Assembly: GCA_014898425.1 (NCBI GenBank)
Contig: RCSZ01000006.1
Location: forward strand, 1,116,001-1,180,000
From: Botryotinia globosa
Taxonomy: Eukaryota; Ascomycota; Leotiomycetes; Helotiales; Sclerotiniaceae
Length of the DNA stretch: 64,000 bases
Reading direction: 5' to 3'
Part shown: piece after piece, positions 12,721 to 23,753 of the stretch
Layout of the letters: each line of letters starts with the position of its first letter
How positions within the stretch are numbered: the stretch's first letter is position 1
Notes under the pieces: model-generated
Databases searched by the model: none
Told to the model about the DNA's origin: nothing
The model's input: only the letters and a program-made list of their open reading frames with translations
Program-made: the position numbers and the translations under genes

Positions 12721-13947
12721 TCAATACCGGGATGTGTCATATCCTTGGTCGTATCTTGGGTCGTCGTATCTTGAATCGTCGTATCTTGAATCGTCGTATC
12801 TTGGGTCGTATCCTGGATTGTGTCTTGGGTCGTGTCCTGGATTGTGTCTTGAGTAAAGCTCTGGGTTATTGTCCACAGGTCTTCCACGTGTACTACGGCC
12901 GGTCCTTGGTGCTGCGAGCGGGGGAGCATCTCGTTCGTCTGGATCCGCTCCACCTATATCCCTACTTCTAGGTTCTCTCGCATCCCGATTCTTAGGCTGA
13001 CGCACTGTACTATTCGCTCTTCTCACTCTCTCACCTCCCCTTCTGTCGACTTCTGGTTTTGGGACCAGTTTGGGAATGTGAACAGGCTTATATTCGTATC
13101 GTATATAGCTTTTAGGTCGATCACCTCCACCTATATCTGGAGGAGCTCGTCCTTCGCGCGCATGGTCTCTATGGTACCGATCCCTACTCCCGCTTCTCTC
13201 TCTGGTCTCCCTATCCCCTTCGTCTCTGTTCATTTTTTTCTTTGTAGCTGTTCTTGGTTTAGATTGCCGAGCAGACTCCTCACTTGCTATCTCTTGAGCT
13301 ACTCTTTCACGATCCCTTCGGAGATTGTCTCTCCAAGCGCGCTCTAGTTCTTCCTCTTCTTTTCTATCTCGCTCATCCTGTCTTTCTTGTTGCCTCTTTC
13401 TCTTTCTTTCTTGCTCCTCTTCCTCCTCTCTTATGTGTCTTTCGTGATGTTTTATCTCGCGATGACATTTAAGCTCTTCTGCCCTCTCTCTATCTATATA
13501 ATCTGAGTAAAAATCATCTGCTGGATTCTTCCTATGTTTCTGGCGAGGACGCTCGGGTAGAGTCTGCTCATATGTGTGCCGTTTACTCTCTGGTCGTCCT
13601 TGAGGGTCATTATTCCGTACCCGAGATGTTCCTCGAGCCCTTCGGTCTGTCGGGACTTCACTGCCATTATTCCGGGACTTCGCAAAATCTTGAAAGTCTC
13701 TCGCTGGTCTCGGTGTTCGTACAGTTTTTTGGGGTCGTTCTCCAGTTGGAGATTCTTCCCTGTCGACATTGCTTGAATGTTTACGTGGAGGAGGAGTTCC
13801 TTCACGCCTTCCTCTATTTTCATATTTTTCTGACTGCTCTTTTTCCAATTTCTGTCTGGCTCTTTTCTCTGCCGCTGCCGCTTCTTCAAGTTTCTTTTTT
13901 GCAGGACCGTCAGGAAGTCTTAAATTCAGACGCTCGCTCATAGACAT
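12721..13947 (-). CDS. highly charged disordered protein with RYDD tandem repeats (408 aa)
   Basis: A single uninterrupted frame of 408 codons starts at ATG 13947 (a second ATG lies two codons in). The product is very rich in Arg, Glu, Asp and Lys. It begins MSMSERLNLRLPDGPAKKKL, then has an Ala/Glu/Lys helix, a Pro-basic stretch (GTPPPRKHSS), and a long coiled-coil-like block of mixed charge around residues 165-230 (EEEEEQERKRKRQQERQDER). It ends with short tandem repeats of the type YDDSR and HNPGHDPR. Such composition is common in nuclear RNA- or splicing-associated proteins, but no RS or RRM domain is visible. I do not recognise it. The C-terminal repeats are also repeats in the DNA, so length may vary between strains. 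Confidence 0.7.
   Translation of the reverse strand: MSMSERLNLRLPDGPAKKKLEEAAAAEKRARQKLEKEQSEKYENRGRREGTPPPRKHSSNVDREESPTGERPQKTVRTPRPARDFQDFAKSRNNGSEVPTDRRARGTSRVRNNDPQGRPESKRHTYEQTLPERPRQKHRKNPADDFYSDYIDRERAEELKCHREIKHHERHIREEEEEQERKRKRQQERQDERDRKEEEELERAWRDNLRRDRERVAQEIASEESARQSKPRTATKKKMNRDEGDRETRERSGSRDRYHRDHAREGRAPPDIGGGDRPKSYIRYEYKPVHIPKLVPKPEVDRRGGERVRRANSTVRQPKNRDAREPRSRDIGGADPDERDAPPLAAPRTGRSTRGRPVDNNPELYSRHNPGHDPRHNPGYDPRYDDSRYDDSRYDDPRYDQGYDTSRY
12745..12860. repeat. coding minisatellite, about 15-nt units
   Basis: Related units built on CGTATCTTGAATCGT and CGTATCTTGGGTCGT, then GTGTCTTGGGTCGTGTCCTG variants, follow one another. On the minus strand they encode YDDSR/YDDPR and HNPG-type repeats at the C-terminus of the charged protein. 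Confidence 0.75.
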
Positions 13948-15884
13948 TCTGGTGACACGGTGCTAGGCGACTTGGCAATTCCAAGAAGTTCTTTTTGAAA
14001 ACAGAATTGGAAGATCCCAAATGGATATGTTTAATTCAAAATTTGAGTATATCTTCGGTTAAATTACAACACGCTGAATTAAATAATGGGCGGCGAGCAT
14101 TGTTGATTTATAGATGAATGGTTACAACACAAACATAGCTAGACCCGGTCACCCCTACGTCATATTTTAACAAAATAGCACGAATACATGCCATTAAACA
14201 CGTAACAAATTGTGGCGGAGCTAGCAAAGATGTATTTTTAACGGTGACATGTACTTATGCTGGCGGTTCAGGGCCGCGGCCCTTTGCCATGTACATTGCT
14301 AGCCGAAGTAGCCCGTATGTATTCATCTTCACAAATGACTTGCTTAGCACTTGGCTGTTCTTTCAATTGCCGAAACTTGATTTCAGATTTTGTCGTTGTT
14401 CTAGCTGATATTTCAATGTCCAAAATAATGAACTTTTTTCTAATGTTTTTCAACAGACTGATAGATGCACCAAATATGACTGGATGCCGAGCTCAGTCAA
14501 GCTTACCAGCAGTTGTTGTGGTCTCTGGGCAAAGCGTATTCAAATAAATCATGGCTGCTTCTTTCTTTCTTATACACTATGATTTACTTGTGTGATTGTG
14601 GTGTTGTAAATACTTTGATACAATAAACACGAGTCAACAATAACCTGAATTTAACAACATGTTTCTGTCAGAATTCCTGATTCTTTTGCTTGAGCTGAGT
14701 TTGAATGATTTCTATGAGGGTTTCCAATTGTGTTTTGAACCTCAGGTGTGTTATATTAACGTGAACATCTCATGAATATCCGAGGATTATTAAGCTTGAA
14801 TTTGGTCGGCGCTCCTTCAGAAAATCGGCCTCAGTAAAGGGTCCAGGCTCGCATTGCGAGTTCAGGGACAGAATTCGCAGATTAACTTCAAGGGGATCAA
14901 TTGACAGACGAACTAATAAATCAATTTTGAAATATTTGAAATGTTATGTGATAATATTCCTCCCAAGAAACTTCATAAATTAGGAACCGAAGAAAAGCAT
15001 ACCATTTCCAAAAATGTCGCAGACACTGATCAGGAAAAATACATTTTGAGATTTCTGAAAGTGCTAGAAATACTGTCGTCAGTTGTTTTGAAGCCCTGTG
15101 TCAGCATTCTGTTATTTGCCTCTCCTTGTTGACAACTCCCCCAAAATATTTGAGAATTGCAAACGCTTTCAATGTAATTAGAACGTCGCTGTATTTCGAA
15201 AGTCTAGTCAAATACCTAGGTCGTTGATATCATTTTGCACGAGCCGAGAAACTTCTCAAACTTGAGCTAATGTAACTACTTCAACAATCTTCGCGGGGTA
15301 CTGAAAGATACTATTCTTTTCAATTTCCACGTCGTTTCCTCCACTGTGCACACTACTTCCATGTCCATGGGATTCTATATCACTCTCTGAAATCTAGACT
15401 TTTCAAGGGTAATTGATCAGATCTGGAATACTATAGGGGATAAGACTTGTCGAGGGCCTATATCAATGTACCTCATTTTCGGAAGGGTGCTACATAGTGA
15501 CACGCTACTTTCTCGGCAATCTATAAAACCACGCTAGCGTATGTTATGAGAACATTCCAAAGTGATCATCGATCCGACATACACTGACATGGTATAGCGA
15601 GCTGTACATCCGAACAAAAACTAAAAAACGCGATTTCTGTAATCTAGCCGTCTGCTTCTTGATGACTCTTAACATTCCGTTTAAGTGGTCTAGTTACATG
15701 CAAACGACCTTCATCCCTCTCAAGATCTGGCATACTCTTACTTCTTTTCCTCTTCCTCCACAAGAAGCTTCGCTAATGCACCGCTTTCTTGATATTCTTG
15801 GAATGTCTGCTCGTCTTCCTCTTTGCCTTTCCCTTCTCATCCTCCCCATTCATCTTTCCTCCCTAGTGATTCCAAGTGCAGTCA
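13948..15884. other. 1.9 kb intergenic region
   Basis: Only scattered short frames occur on both strands (for example 14257-14547 and 15659-15913 on the plus strand), with no domain, splice pattern or start context to support them. No tRNA or mobile element was seen. Confidence 0.5.
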
Positions 15885-16272
15885 TCACCTCCCTCCCCAC
15901 TTCTCTAGCTTAGAGGTCATCGGACCCGGCCCTTTAAGACCGAGATTAGCTGGCCCGCAATCACGCACACCAGGCTCTACTTTTCTGCCACTGCTGCTGC
16001 TCGTAGTATTGTGGAGGGGAACACGGGGGGGTTTATCTATATCGGGGTCAACTTTGATAGGATCGTTAATCTTTGGCAAGGCTTTGGCTCTTTTGATCCC
16101 TCGCTTGAGGGGGGGCAATTAACCGGCGTTGAGAACACAGGGTTTTATTTTCATCGGGAAAAACTTTGATAGGATCGCCAACTTTTGGTAAGGATTCGGT
16201 TCTTGTGGTCCCAGGTTTGGGAGGGGACGAGTCACCGGAGACTTTGTGACCTTTTCTGGCTGGGGGACTCAT
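15885..16272 (-). pseudogene. small two-repeat disordered protein with a frameshift
   Basis: Two minus-strand frames overlap at 16066-16118. The first starts at ATG 16272 and contains LPKVGDPIKVFPDENK. The second, ending at TGA 15885, contains LPKINDPIKVDPDIDK. The DNA around the two motifs is also alike, so this was one reading frame with a tandem internal duplication. The frames join at a run of seven G (plus strand 16109-16115), where a one-base change in run length would connect them. The protein is rich in Pro, Lys and Ser with no hydrophobic core or signal peptide. No family is recognised. It may be a pseudogene, a strain-specific indel or a base-calling error in the homopolymer. Confidence 0.5.
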
Positions 16273-16929
16273 GGTAGATATATAAAAACGATGGACTGTA
16301 GATTGAGGCTTGTATGGGAGTACTTTGAATCGTATAATGAGGAAGTGAAGAAGTGAATTTGTGTTGTGAATTTCGTGTAGTCGAGTTCCTCCTATATAAT
16401 CAGATTTACATAGGTTGGACTATTTAACTCAAGTTGGTTGGAAGTCTTAAGGTTTCTACCTTGAAGCGATCTTTTCAATTACCGGAAGTATTTCCTGTGA
16501 AGGAAATAGAGTGGTCATGTTAAGGGTCGCTCTGTCAGTATTCAATTGTTCTACCTCATGAGTAGGCAACAGCTTGCTTGATTTGGCCACTCAATGGGTC
16601 TCAGATTATTGAGTGCCACATTATTTATTCATGACAACAGTTTCAATACCTGAATAATCGAGTTATGTGACCCGAACGCATTTACGGCCGGCGGAGGTAA
16701 GTATGCATATACCGTTGTTAATTTTCACAACGGCGCTCGAAAGCTAACACAAAGCAGTCAAAGGTACGATGATGAGCAACGATAACAGTTCAATGTCTTG
16801 CGATTTCTTTTAAATTCATTTATCTTCTTCATTCAGCCCGTGTGTGTTAATATAGTAACTATATCCAAAGCAATTCAACAGACGCTATAAAGTGAACATT
16901 ATGCCCAGCCTAGAACCAAAGCTTTTTTC
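16273..16929. other. intergenic region between two orphan genes
   Basis: This is the upstream flank of the two-repeat gene and the downstream flank of the next orphan gene. No gene is supported here. Confidence 0.5.
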
Positions 16930-17391
16930 TCAATCTCTCGTCATTCTCGACTTGAAAGTAGAAAAAGCATCTCCAAATCGAGAGCCATTTTTCTTCCCCG
17001 TTGAATCGCCTTCCCACTTGCTGTCCTTCTTTTTAGTCTTTTTCGCTGGCTTGCTCAGGTCACCGGCACCACCATTTCGAGAACTTCCTTGAACATGCAA
17101 GTTACTTGTTTTAGGAGCTTTCTTATTGTGTGAAAAATCTATGCGATCAATACCATCTTTATCCCGAGAGCTGCCACGAGTATCCGTATCACTTGCTTTC
17201 GGAGCGGGCTTCTTGTTTGCATTATTCTCACGATCATTTGCATCTACAGGTCTCGGCCTTTCTCCTGTCTCTTTGAAAAGAGGTGCTGGCTCACCCGTAT
17301 AGTTTGCCAGAAAGGTAAACGATTTTTGATCTTTCAGATTTGGGGCTTGGAAAGTAGCAAGGTGATAGCTAGCATCTGATCGTTCTCTCAT
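16930..17391 (-). CDS. small disordered protein (153 aa), unknown
   Basis: A single frame runs from ATG 17391 to the stop at 16930. The protein is hydrophilic and probably disordered. It contains an imperfect internal duplication: NKKPAPKASDTDTRGSSRDK and, about 35 residues later, NKKAPKTSNLHVQGSSRNGG. Its end is basic (KPAKKTKKKDSKW, then FKSRMTRD). There is no signal peptide or transmembrane segment. I do not recognise a family. Like its neighbour at 15.9-16.3 kb it is a short Lys/Pro/Ser-rich protein built from two copies of a unit, but the units are not obviously related. It could be a lineage-restricted gene. Confidence 0.55.
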   Translation of the reverse strand: MRERSDASYHLATFQAPNLKDQKSFTFLANYTGEPAPLFKETGERPRPVDANDRENNANKKPAPKASDTDTRGSSRDKDGIDRIDFSHNKKAPKTSNLHVQGSSRNGGAGDLSKPAKKTKKKDSKWEGDSTGKKNGSRFGDAFSTFKSRMTRD

Positions 17392-19186
17392 ATTTAGATA
17401 TTGTAATAATTAGAGCTTTAAACGCTTGACTTGATTGGCTGGATAAAATGTTCCAGAGAATCGTCTTATGAGCTTAGTGGGGTTCGTAGACTGGTAATAA
17501 ATGCAATGAGGTTGTGTGAGCTCATAGAATGTAAATGCGAGAGTCGTCTCATGTTAGAGGTGAGGAAGATATACAAACGAAACCTGTCTATCGGCTTCAG
17601 AAACCCTTTCTCGCCCAACATGTTGATCATCGCGATGGGCTGGGCGGCTTTACGGACACCAGGTTTTTCTAGCTGTGGACGAAATCCTCAACCAACAATT
17701 CATTTCGATTCTCAAATGCAAGTAAGAAGTTGTTTGGCATGCCGCGATACAAAAAATGAATTACTAACATTTACTGAATCACAAGATATCCCATTTCTGG
17801 AAATACCAATATTTTACAGAAAATAAGTTTCTATCAAAGTTCATTCCTTGAATCGAGATAAGCCAACAAGAGGTAGGAACAGAAAATGTACCAAGTCATT
17901 GTTTAAGCCCTTAACATGGCTCACTAACATTGTAGTAAGAATTCTACAATTCGACCCAAGCGAAGAGAACTAACAGACCCACGATCATGTGAAACTAGAA
18001 GAAAAGTATACAGGTAAGGAAAGCACTCTGCCTCTGGGTTTGCATCAGGGATTTGTATGAAAAAGAGAGCAATCAACTCGAGATTCTTAGACGCGCTACA
18101 TCAAGAATACGGGTCCACTAGCAATTGCGAAAATTAGAAGATGTATCGTTCACACCGATGCACCTCTCGAACTTCCAGAGATACCACTGAGCAAGCAATG
18201 CTGGAGTTTGATATGTGCAAAGACTAATATTGGCAAATGCTATAGAGAAGCATTGTGAGAATTGAAATCCATCGTACCATGAACAATCCAATTTTGAGCT
18301 CTTGATCCCAAAGAGATAGACTGACCAAGAATATTAATTGCTGTTGAAGAAGTTCCTCGAGTGTAACAGAGTTACATACCTAGTAGTCAACAATCCGTAC
18401 GCCCATCAATCATTGCACATTGAGCAAATAGACATCGTCGAGCTGAAGTTGTAAGGGTCGTGGCATGCATATGAGAATAAATCAGGTGAGACTTATGTAT
18501 GACGATCTGAAGCTCAACTAAACCAACCACGTGGACGTATTTGTGCAGCGTAGGCTGAGCGGTATAACCGTATAGTAGCATTGAGTGGTAATGATATCCG
18601 AATCTTGAAATCGCATTACACTCAACCCCGGCTGATCAACACACGACTTGATGATCGGGGTAAGAGACATGTCGCGACATACCATTCGGGATAGCTTGGT
18701 AATCAAGAGCGGTGATAGAAAGTACCAGATTCGTATTCATGTTGAGCTGGGAACATTGATTATCTTGTCGATAACAAATGATAGAATCATTTTCTTCCTT
18801 TTCCCTTTCTCTTTCCGTGCCCTTTCCTTGCCCTTTTCTTGCCCTTCTCATTGCCCTTTTCTTGCCCTTCTCATTGCCCTTCTCATTGCCCTTCTCATTG
18901 CCCTTCTCATTGCCCTTCTCATTGCCCTTATTGTTGGGTACTCGTAACCCTTCATCTCTTGTCTTCATCTCTTGTCTTCTAAATTCATCGAAAGGATGAT
19001 GTGTTGAACGATACTGGCACTGGTTGTCGATGGGCCCACTTAGCGCCTAACAAAGAATCCGGGGTAGCTATATTTTAGTGCTGCCACCTGCGCCACCGAT
19101 AATCTCAGATCACCAACTCCAACTTCGAGCAAATCCGATTGTTTTTGTAAGAACAACAAAGCTATGAAAGAACGGAAATAGCTATC
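17392..19186. other. 1.8 kb intergenic region with a tandem repeat
   Basis: No supported gene was found. A plus-strand frame at 17431-17826 (131 codons) has no recognisable features. The only structure is the 12-nt tandem repeat at about 18839-18928. The minus-strand frame through it is repeat-driven (NEKG units) and is not taken as a gene. Confidence 0.5.
18839..18928. repeat. 12-nt tandem repeat (TTGCCCTTCTCA)n
   Basis: About six to seven copies of TTGCCCTTCTCA, with a diverged C/T-rich lead-in from about 18800 (TTGCCCTTTTC units), form a polypyrimidine-rich minisatellite about 260 bp before the BRE4-like start. Confidence 0.8.
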
Positions 19187-22100
19187 ATGAGTTCCTCGCC
19201 ATCGGCTTCAGAAGGGTCCAGCGCATCGCCTGTAAATAGAGATGCTCAACGAGATAGAAGGTTTGGAAAGCATGGAGCAAAGCGAGGGGTATGTTGCGCT
19301 ATGATTTCGCGCAAGAGAATAGATTGAGGACTAATCATGTGCCACACTGCAACAGAAACTACGGAATGGAACGTTCGTATTACCTAGTACAGGAGAACGA
19401 GTTCGCAGACAAATTACACTACGGAGCCCCTCAGGATTTGACGGACCGGTGCGATCACATCCACATGAAGAAGGCTTGGGTTTGGGTCTAAATTTGACGG
19501 GAGAAACCCCAAACATATTCCAAAGAGGTTGGAAAAATTGTGTTAAATCCTCAAAGGAATTGTCACAATGGATAAAAACACCTACTGGAAAGGGAATTCT
19601 GAAATGCTCATTAGCATACACACTTGGGAGTCTGGCGACTTTCTCACCGCACTTGGCCAACTTTTTAGGGCAACAAGATGGGAAACATATGGTTGCTACG
19701 ATTACGGTATACTTTCACCCTGCGAGATCATCGGGCTCCATGGTTGAAGCCGCAATACTTGGTATATCGGCATTCCTATACGCGGTCTTCATATCAGTGT
19801 CGAGCATGGCGGTCTCGGTGTACTGCGAAACTCAATTGGGCCTCATAGAACTTGGTTATACCCTCATTCTCATAGTGTTCTGTGGGGGTGGTCTAGGATT
19901 CATCGGCTGGTTCAAGCAGGCATACAATGCTCCATTGGTTAGTGTTGCTTGTAGTCTGGCAAGTTTGGCGATCATTACGGTCCTCACAAAAGAGAATGCG
20001 GTGCAAGTGGGTGTTTTTTCGAATGATAAAATTGTACAGGTTATGAAGATGGTTATTATGGGAATGGTTTCAACGTCAATCGTCAGTTTATTGGTTAGTC
20101 ATTTTCTTCCTTACAACTACCAAGGACAATTACTGACTTCTGAAAGGTATGGCCAATATCCGCCCGAGCAGAGCTTCGAGAAAGCATGATCAAGACCACA
20201 GACTCATTTGGGGATATGCTTACTATGATTACTCGAGGGTTCCTTAGTGGTTCGGAAACTGATTTGCGCTCGACCTCCTTTGAACGGGCTCAAAAGCAAT
20301 ACAAATCGGTCTTCACTCAGCTCACAAAGAATTTAAAGGAGGCGAAACTGGAACATTACATCCTAGGCACTGAGAACGAATATGCAATTGAAGCGAGGCT
20401 TGTTGGTTGCATGCAAACACTTGCTCACTCCATTGGAGGATTACGGAGTGCTGCATTGACACAATTTTCGTTGCTTCAAGAACCTCCATTAGGCAGTGCG
20501 ACACCAACGGGCTCACATGGATTCCCGCATCCTCAAACAAATTCCCTTAGTCGACCCATTAGCAGTAAATCAGATCGTTTTGCAGTTCTTGGAGCCATTG
20601 AGGAAGCATCGGAAGAGGGCAGTGATCTCGATGCCATTTCAGAGAGACCTAAGTTTCTCACTCGTCAAGGTACTGAAACCACATTGTCGAGTATCGTCAT
20701 GCCTACGGTTCGATCTCCATCGGAAATTTTTGGACGATTTATTCTTCATCTTGGTCCGTCAATGAAGTCGCTCGCATATACACTATCACAAATCCTAGAA
20801 GAGCTACCATTTGCCGAAGGGCCTGAATACCGTATTACTATAAATGAACATTTCCGATCAAGTCTGACAGAAGCATTGTAAGGATAGCCAACTTACCTCT
20901 ACAAGCTCAAAAACTAACAACGTATTTGTAGAAAGCTTTACAGCAACGCAAGAGCTAAAGCACTGAAGGAACTTTATAAATCTAAAGAACTTGATAGAAC
21001 CCGTCCTGAAAGCATTGAAGCTGATTTCGAAGAAGTGGCTGCAAGTTGCGGTCATTTTAGTTTCAATCTACAAGATTTTGCAAGCGAGATGCAAAACTAT
21101 TTGGCAATCCTAGAAGAATTGAAAGACGAAGTAGAGAGTTCAAAACATCGTTCGTGGAAATGGCTCATGTTCTGGCGAAAGTTTAATCGTCAATCCAAAG
21201 CAGATGTTATCGACGATGAAGAGCAGGAACAACTTATTACGAGGGATGTGGGAACCGAATTGCCCAAAGATATTCCTGATCCTTTACGTACCGGACTTGG
21301 ATATAGAAAGGTTGAGATCACTTCTAGAGTTAACTCAGAGACTAAGGGAGGTGTTATACGACGGAAGGCAATGTGTATGGTACGATTCCTGGACCGTGAT
21401 GATAGTAAGTTTCGTCTAAAGTAAGCCTGCTATACTCCCTCTTACAGACTTCTAGTTCGGTTTGCCGTTAAAGTTGGCCTCGGAGCTGCTCTTTATGCTC
21501 TATTTGCTTTTATACCCGGCACAAGACCAACATATCAGCGTTACCGAGGAGAATGGGGACTTTTATCTTACATGTTAGTGTGTAGTATGACAATTGGAGC
21601 ATCTAACACCACTGGCTGGGCTCGTTTCATTGGTACTTTCATTGGCGCCGTAATTGCATGTGTGTTTTGGGTCATTTGTGCCGGCAATCCTTACGCATTA
21701 GCTTTCTGCGGATGGCTTGTCAGTTTGCCGTGTTTCTATATTATCATTGCAAAAGGTAATGGCCCCTTCGGTCGCTTTATTATGCTTACCTACAATCTTT
21801 CTTGTTTGTACGCGTATTCTTTGTCAGTTAAGGACTCCGATCACGATGACGACGAAGGTGGTGTCAGACCAATCATCACCGAGATCGCATTTCATAGAGT
21901 TGTTGCGGTTCTCGCGGGTTGCATTTGGGGCTTGATCATCACAAGAGTCGTATGGCCGATTTCAGCAAGACAAAAGTTCAAAGAAGGTTTGTCGCTTCTG
22001 TGGCTACGAATGGGTCTTGTCTGGAAAAGGGATCCTTTATCAACGATCGTAGAAGGCGAGTCTCAATACGCCTACATGAATTTGAGAGAAGAATTCGAAT

Positions 22101-22792
22101 TTCAAAGGTACATATTTGTACTTGACAAACTTCGAAGCTCAGCCACAAGCGAATTCGAACTTCGAGGCCCATTCCCATCTGCTACCTATGGGCGCATAGT
22201 CGAAGCTACGACTAAAATGCTGGATGCTTTTCATGCTATGAATGTAGTTATCCAAAAGAATGCTGAAGCTAGTGAGGGTGAAGCTTTATTATTGAAATTC
22301 ACGGAAGACGAAAGAGCGCAGCTTTGTGCGAGGATTAGCCATTTGTTTCAAGGTTTGTGCTCTTCGCTAATTCAAAGTCATACATAACCAAGGAACTAAT
22401 AATGAATAGTCATGGCTTCCTCGATGAAGCTCGAGTACCCTCTCCTAACAGACGGTCTTCCAAGCACGGCTCATTCCCGCGACCGTCTCTTAGCAAAGAT
22501 TTTCCAATATAGAAAAAACATGTCGATCAGTAACCGTCGCAGTAATGAGGACGAATCCGCGCAACCAAATGACGAGGATGATGGATTATCAAACTCTGGC
22601 GGATTGGAGTTGCAAGGGACTGGGGTGCAGAGAAGGTCAAGTCAGGGAGTCACAGTGAAAGATGAGGATTATGAAATCTTGTATGCTTTCATCTTGGTAA
22701 CGGGACAATTGGCAGAGGAAATTGGAAAGGTGCAAAGGGAAGTAGAGGTGTTGTTTGGCGTGTTGGATGAGGGGGTATTAGAGTTGAGGTAG
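19187..22792 (+). CDS. BRE4-like FUSC/ArAE family membrane protein (1,107 aa)
   Basis: Members of this fungal family (yeast Bre4; ArAE_2_N, FUSC_2 and DUF2421-type regions) are large membrane proteins related to aromatic-acid and fusaric-acid exporters. Their substrate is not known. Six exons close in phase: 19187-19288, 19356-20093, 20147-20877, 20932-21404, 21456-22352 and 22410-22792. A Ser-rich N-terminus is followed by a first membrane block (about residues 115-290: LKCSLAYTLGSLATFSPHLA, then several hydrophobic helices ending VWPISARAELRESMIKTTDS). A soluble domain with acidic linkers comes next. The second membrane block (about residues 680-850) contains RFAVKVGLGAALYALFAF, GASNTTGWARFIGTFIGA and again a VWPISAR motif, so the protein is an internal repeat of two half-transporters. 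A helical C-terminal domain follows. Confidence 0.9.
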
Positions 22793-23753
22793 AAGTGAAA
22801 GTGATTAATGAGAGACAGTAAACTTCGGAATTAAATTCCGGAGTCTGATGAGATGCGAGAAAAGATGAAAAGACGAGGTTTCATTTAACCACAACCGAGC
22901 AGATGAACTACAGGATTGGGTAGAAGTACTATCGTCATTGTCTTCTGGGGTTGCTCAACAGTAATATCAGTTATAGCATGGAGTTGGGCGATTAATTTTC
23001 AAGGGACCTCAACGGCTAGGAATGAATGGGATGAGATGAGATGGGATGGGATGGGATGGGATGGAACGGATGGATGGATGTAATGCAAATACGATGGATT
23101 TGGGAAATAAAAAACAAGTACTCGTATTCATAGATCGTAGGTTCTCTTAATAGGTTCATGGATAGTTACAATATAGTATTCATTGAGTGTCATCAACTTT
23201 CAACCCTATTCATGATTTTGTTGTTTGAGATTGTGAGATAGCGAGTGATGAAATCTGTTATTTGATATATGGGTAGTTGGGCTTGGATCTTTTGACTGCT
23301 GATAATACAGTTTATTGGAGAGAATCGTGTGCTTTTTTATAGTTCATTTATTACTGATACGTTCCCGGTGAGTTTTACGTGGAAGCTCACCGGGAGTAAC
23401 AATTTATCCACGTTTATTGGATCTGGCAATTTTGACCTTTTTCGACATCCCATTCACAACCTTTACAGTAGCCCTTTCTGTCACTCATTGTTCAAACAGG
23501 AAAATAATTGCAATACCAATTCTAAATCTCGATTTCGTTCCTGTATCGTGATTGAGACCATATTTATCATTCATCATACATACACAGTGGATCGAAAAGA
23601 TCACTGGAAAATAATCCATGGTATCCTATGCGATTTCATATAGACGCCAGCCTAGCACCAGTCATTTTATTACAAACTCATCTCGCTTCCACTGTTGGAT
23701 CCCATTGTTCCACTTAGTTTTTATCCCCACCTGAACTCACTCGAAAAGACCAA
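22793..23753. other. intergenic region with a GATGG repeat
   Basis: This is convergent flank between the BRE4-like gene and the NASP-type gene. It holds a short GATGG/GGATG microsatellite at about 23026-23080. No gene is supported. Confidence 0.5.
23026..23080. repeat. GATGG-type microsatellite
   Basis: Imperfect ATGAG and then ATGGG units (about eight to ten) run into GGATGGATGGATG. It is non-coding. Confidence 0.75.

Noticed and set aside
14257..14547. Plus-strand frame of 96 codons
   Set aside because: It has no homology-like motifs, no clear promoter or splice context, and lies in a gene-poor stretch.
17431..17826. Plus-strand frame of 131 codons
   Set aside because: The composition looks random, with scattered Cys and no domain, and nothing supports transcription.
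18636..18968. Minus-strand frame with NEKG repeats
   Set aside because: It is produced by the 12-nt minisatellite and has no conserved part outside the repeat.
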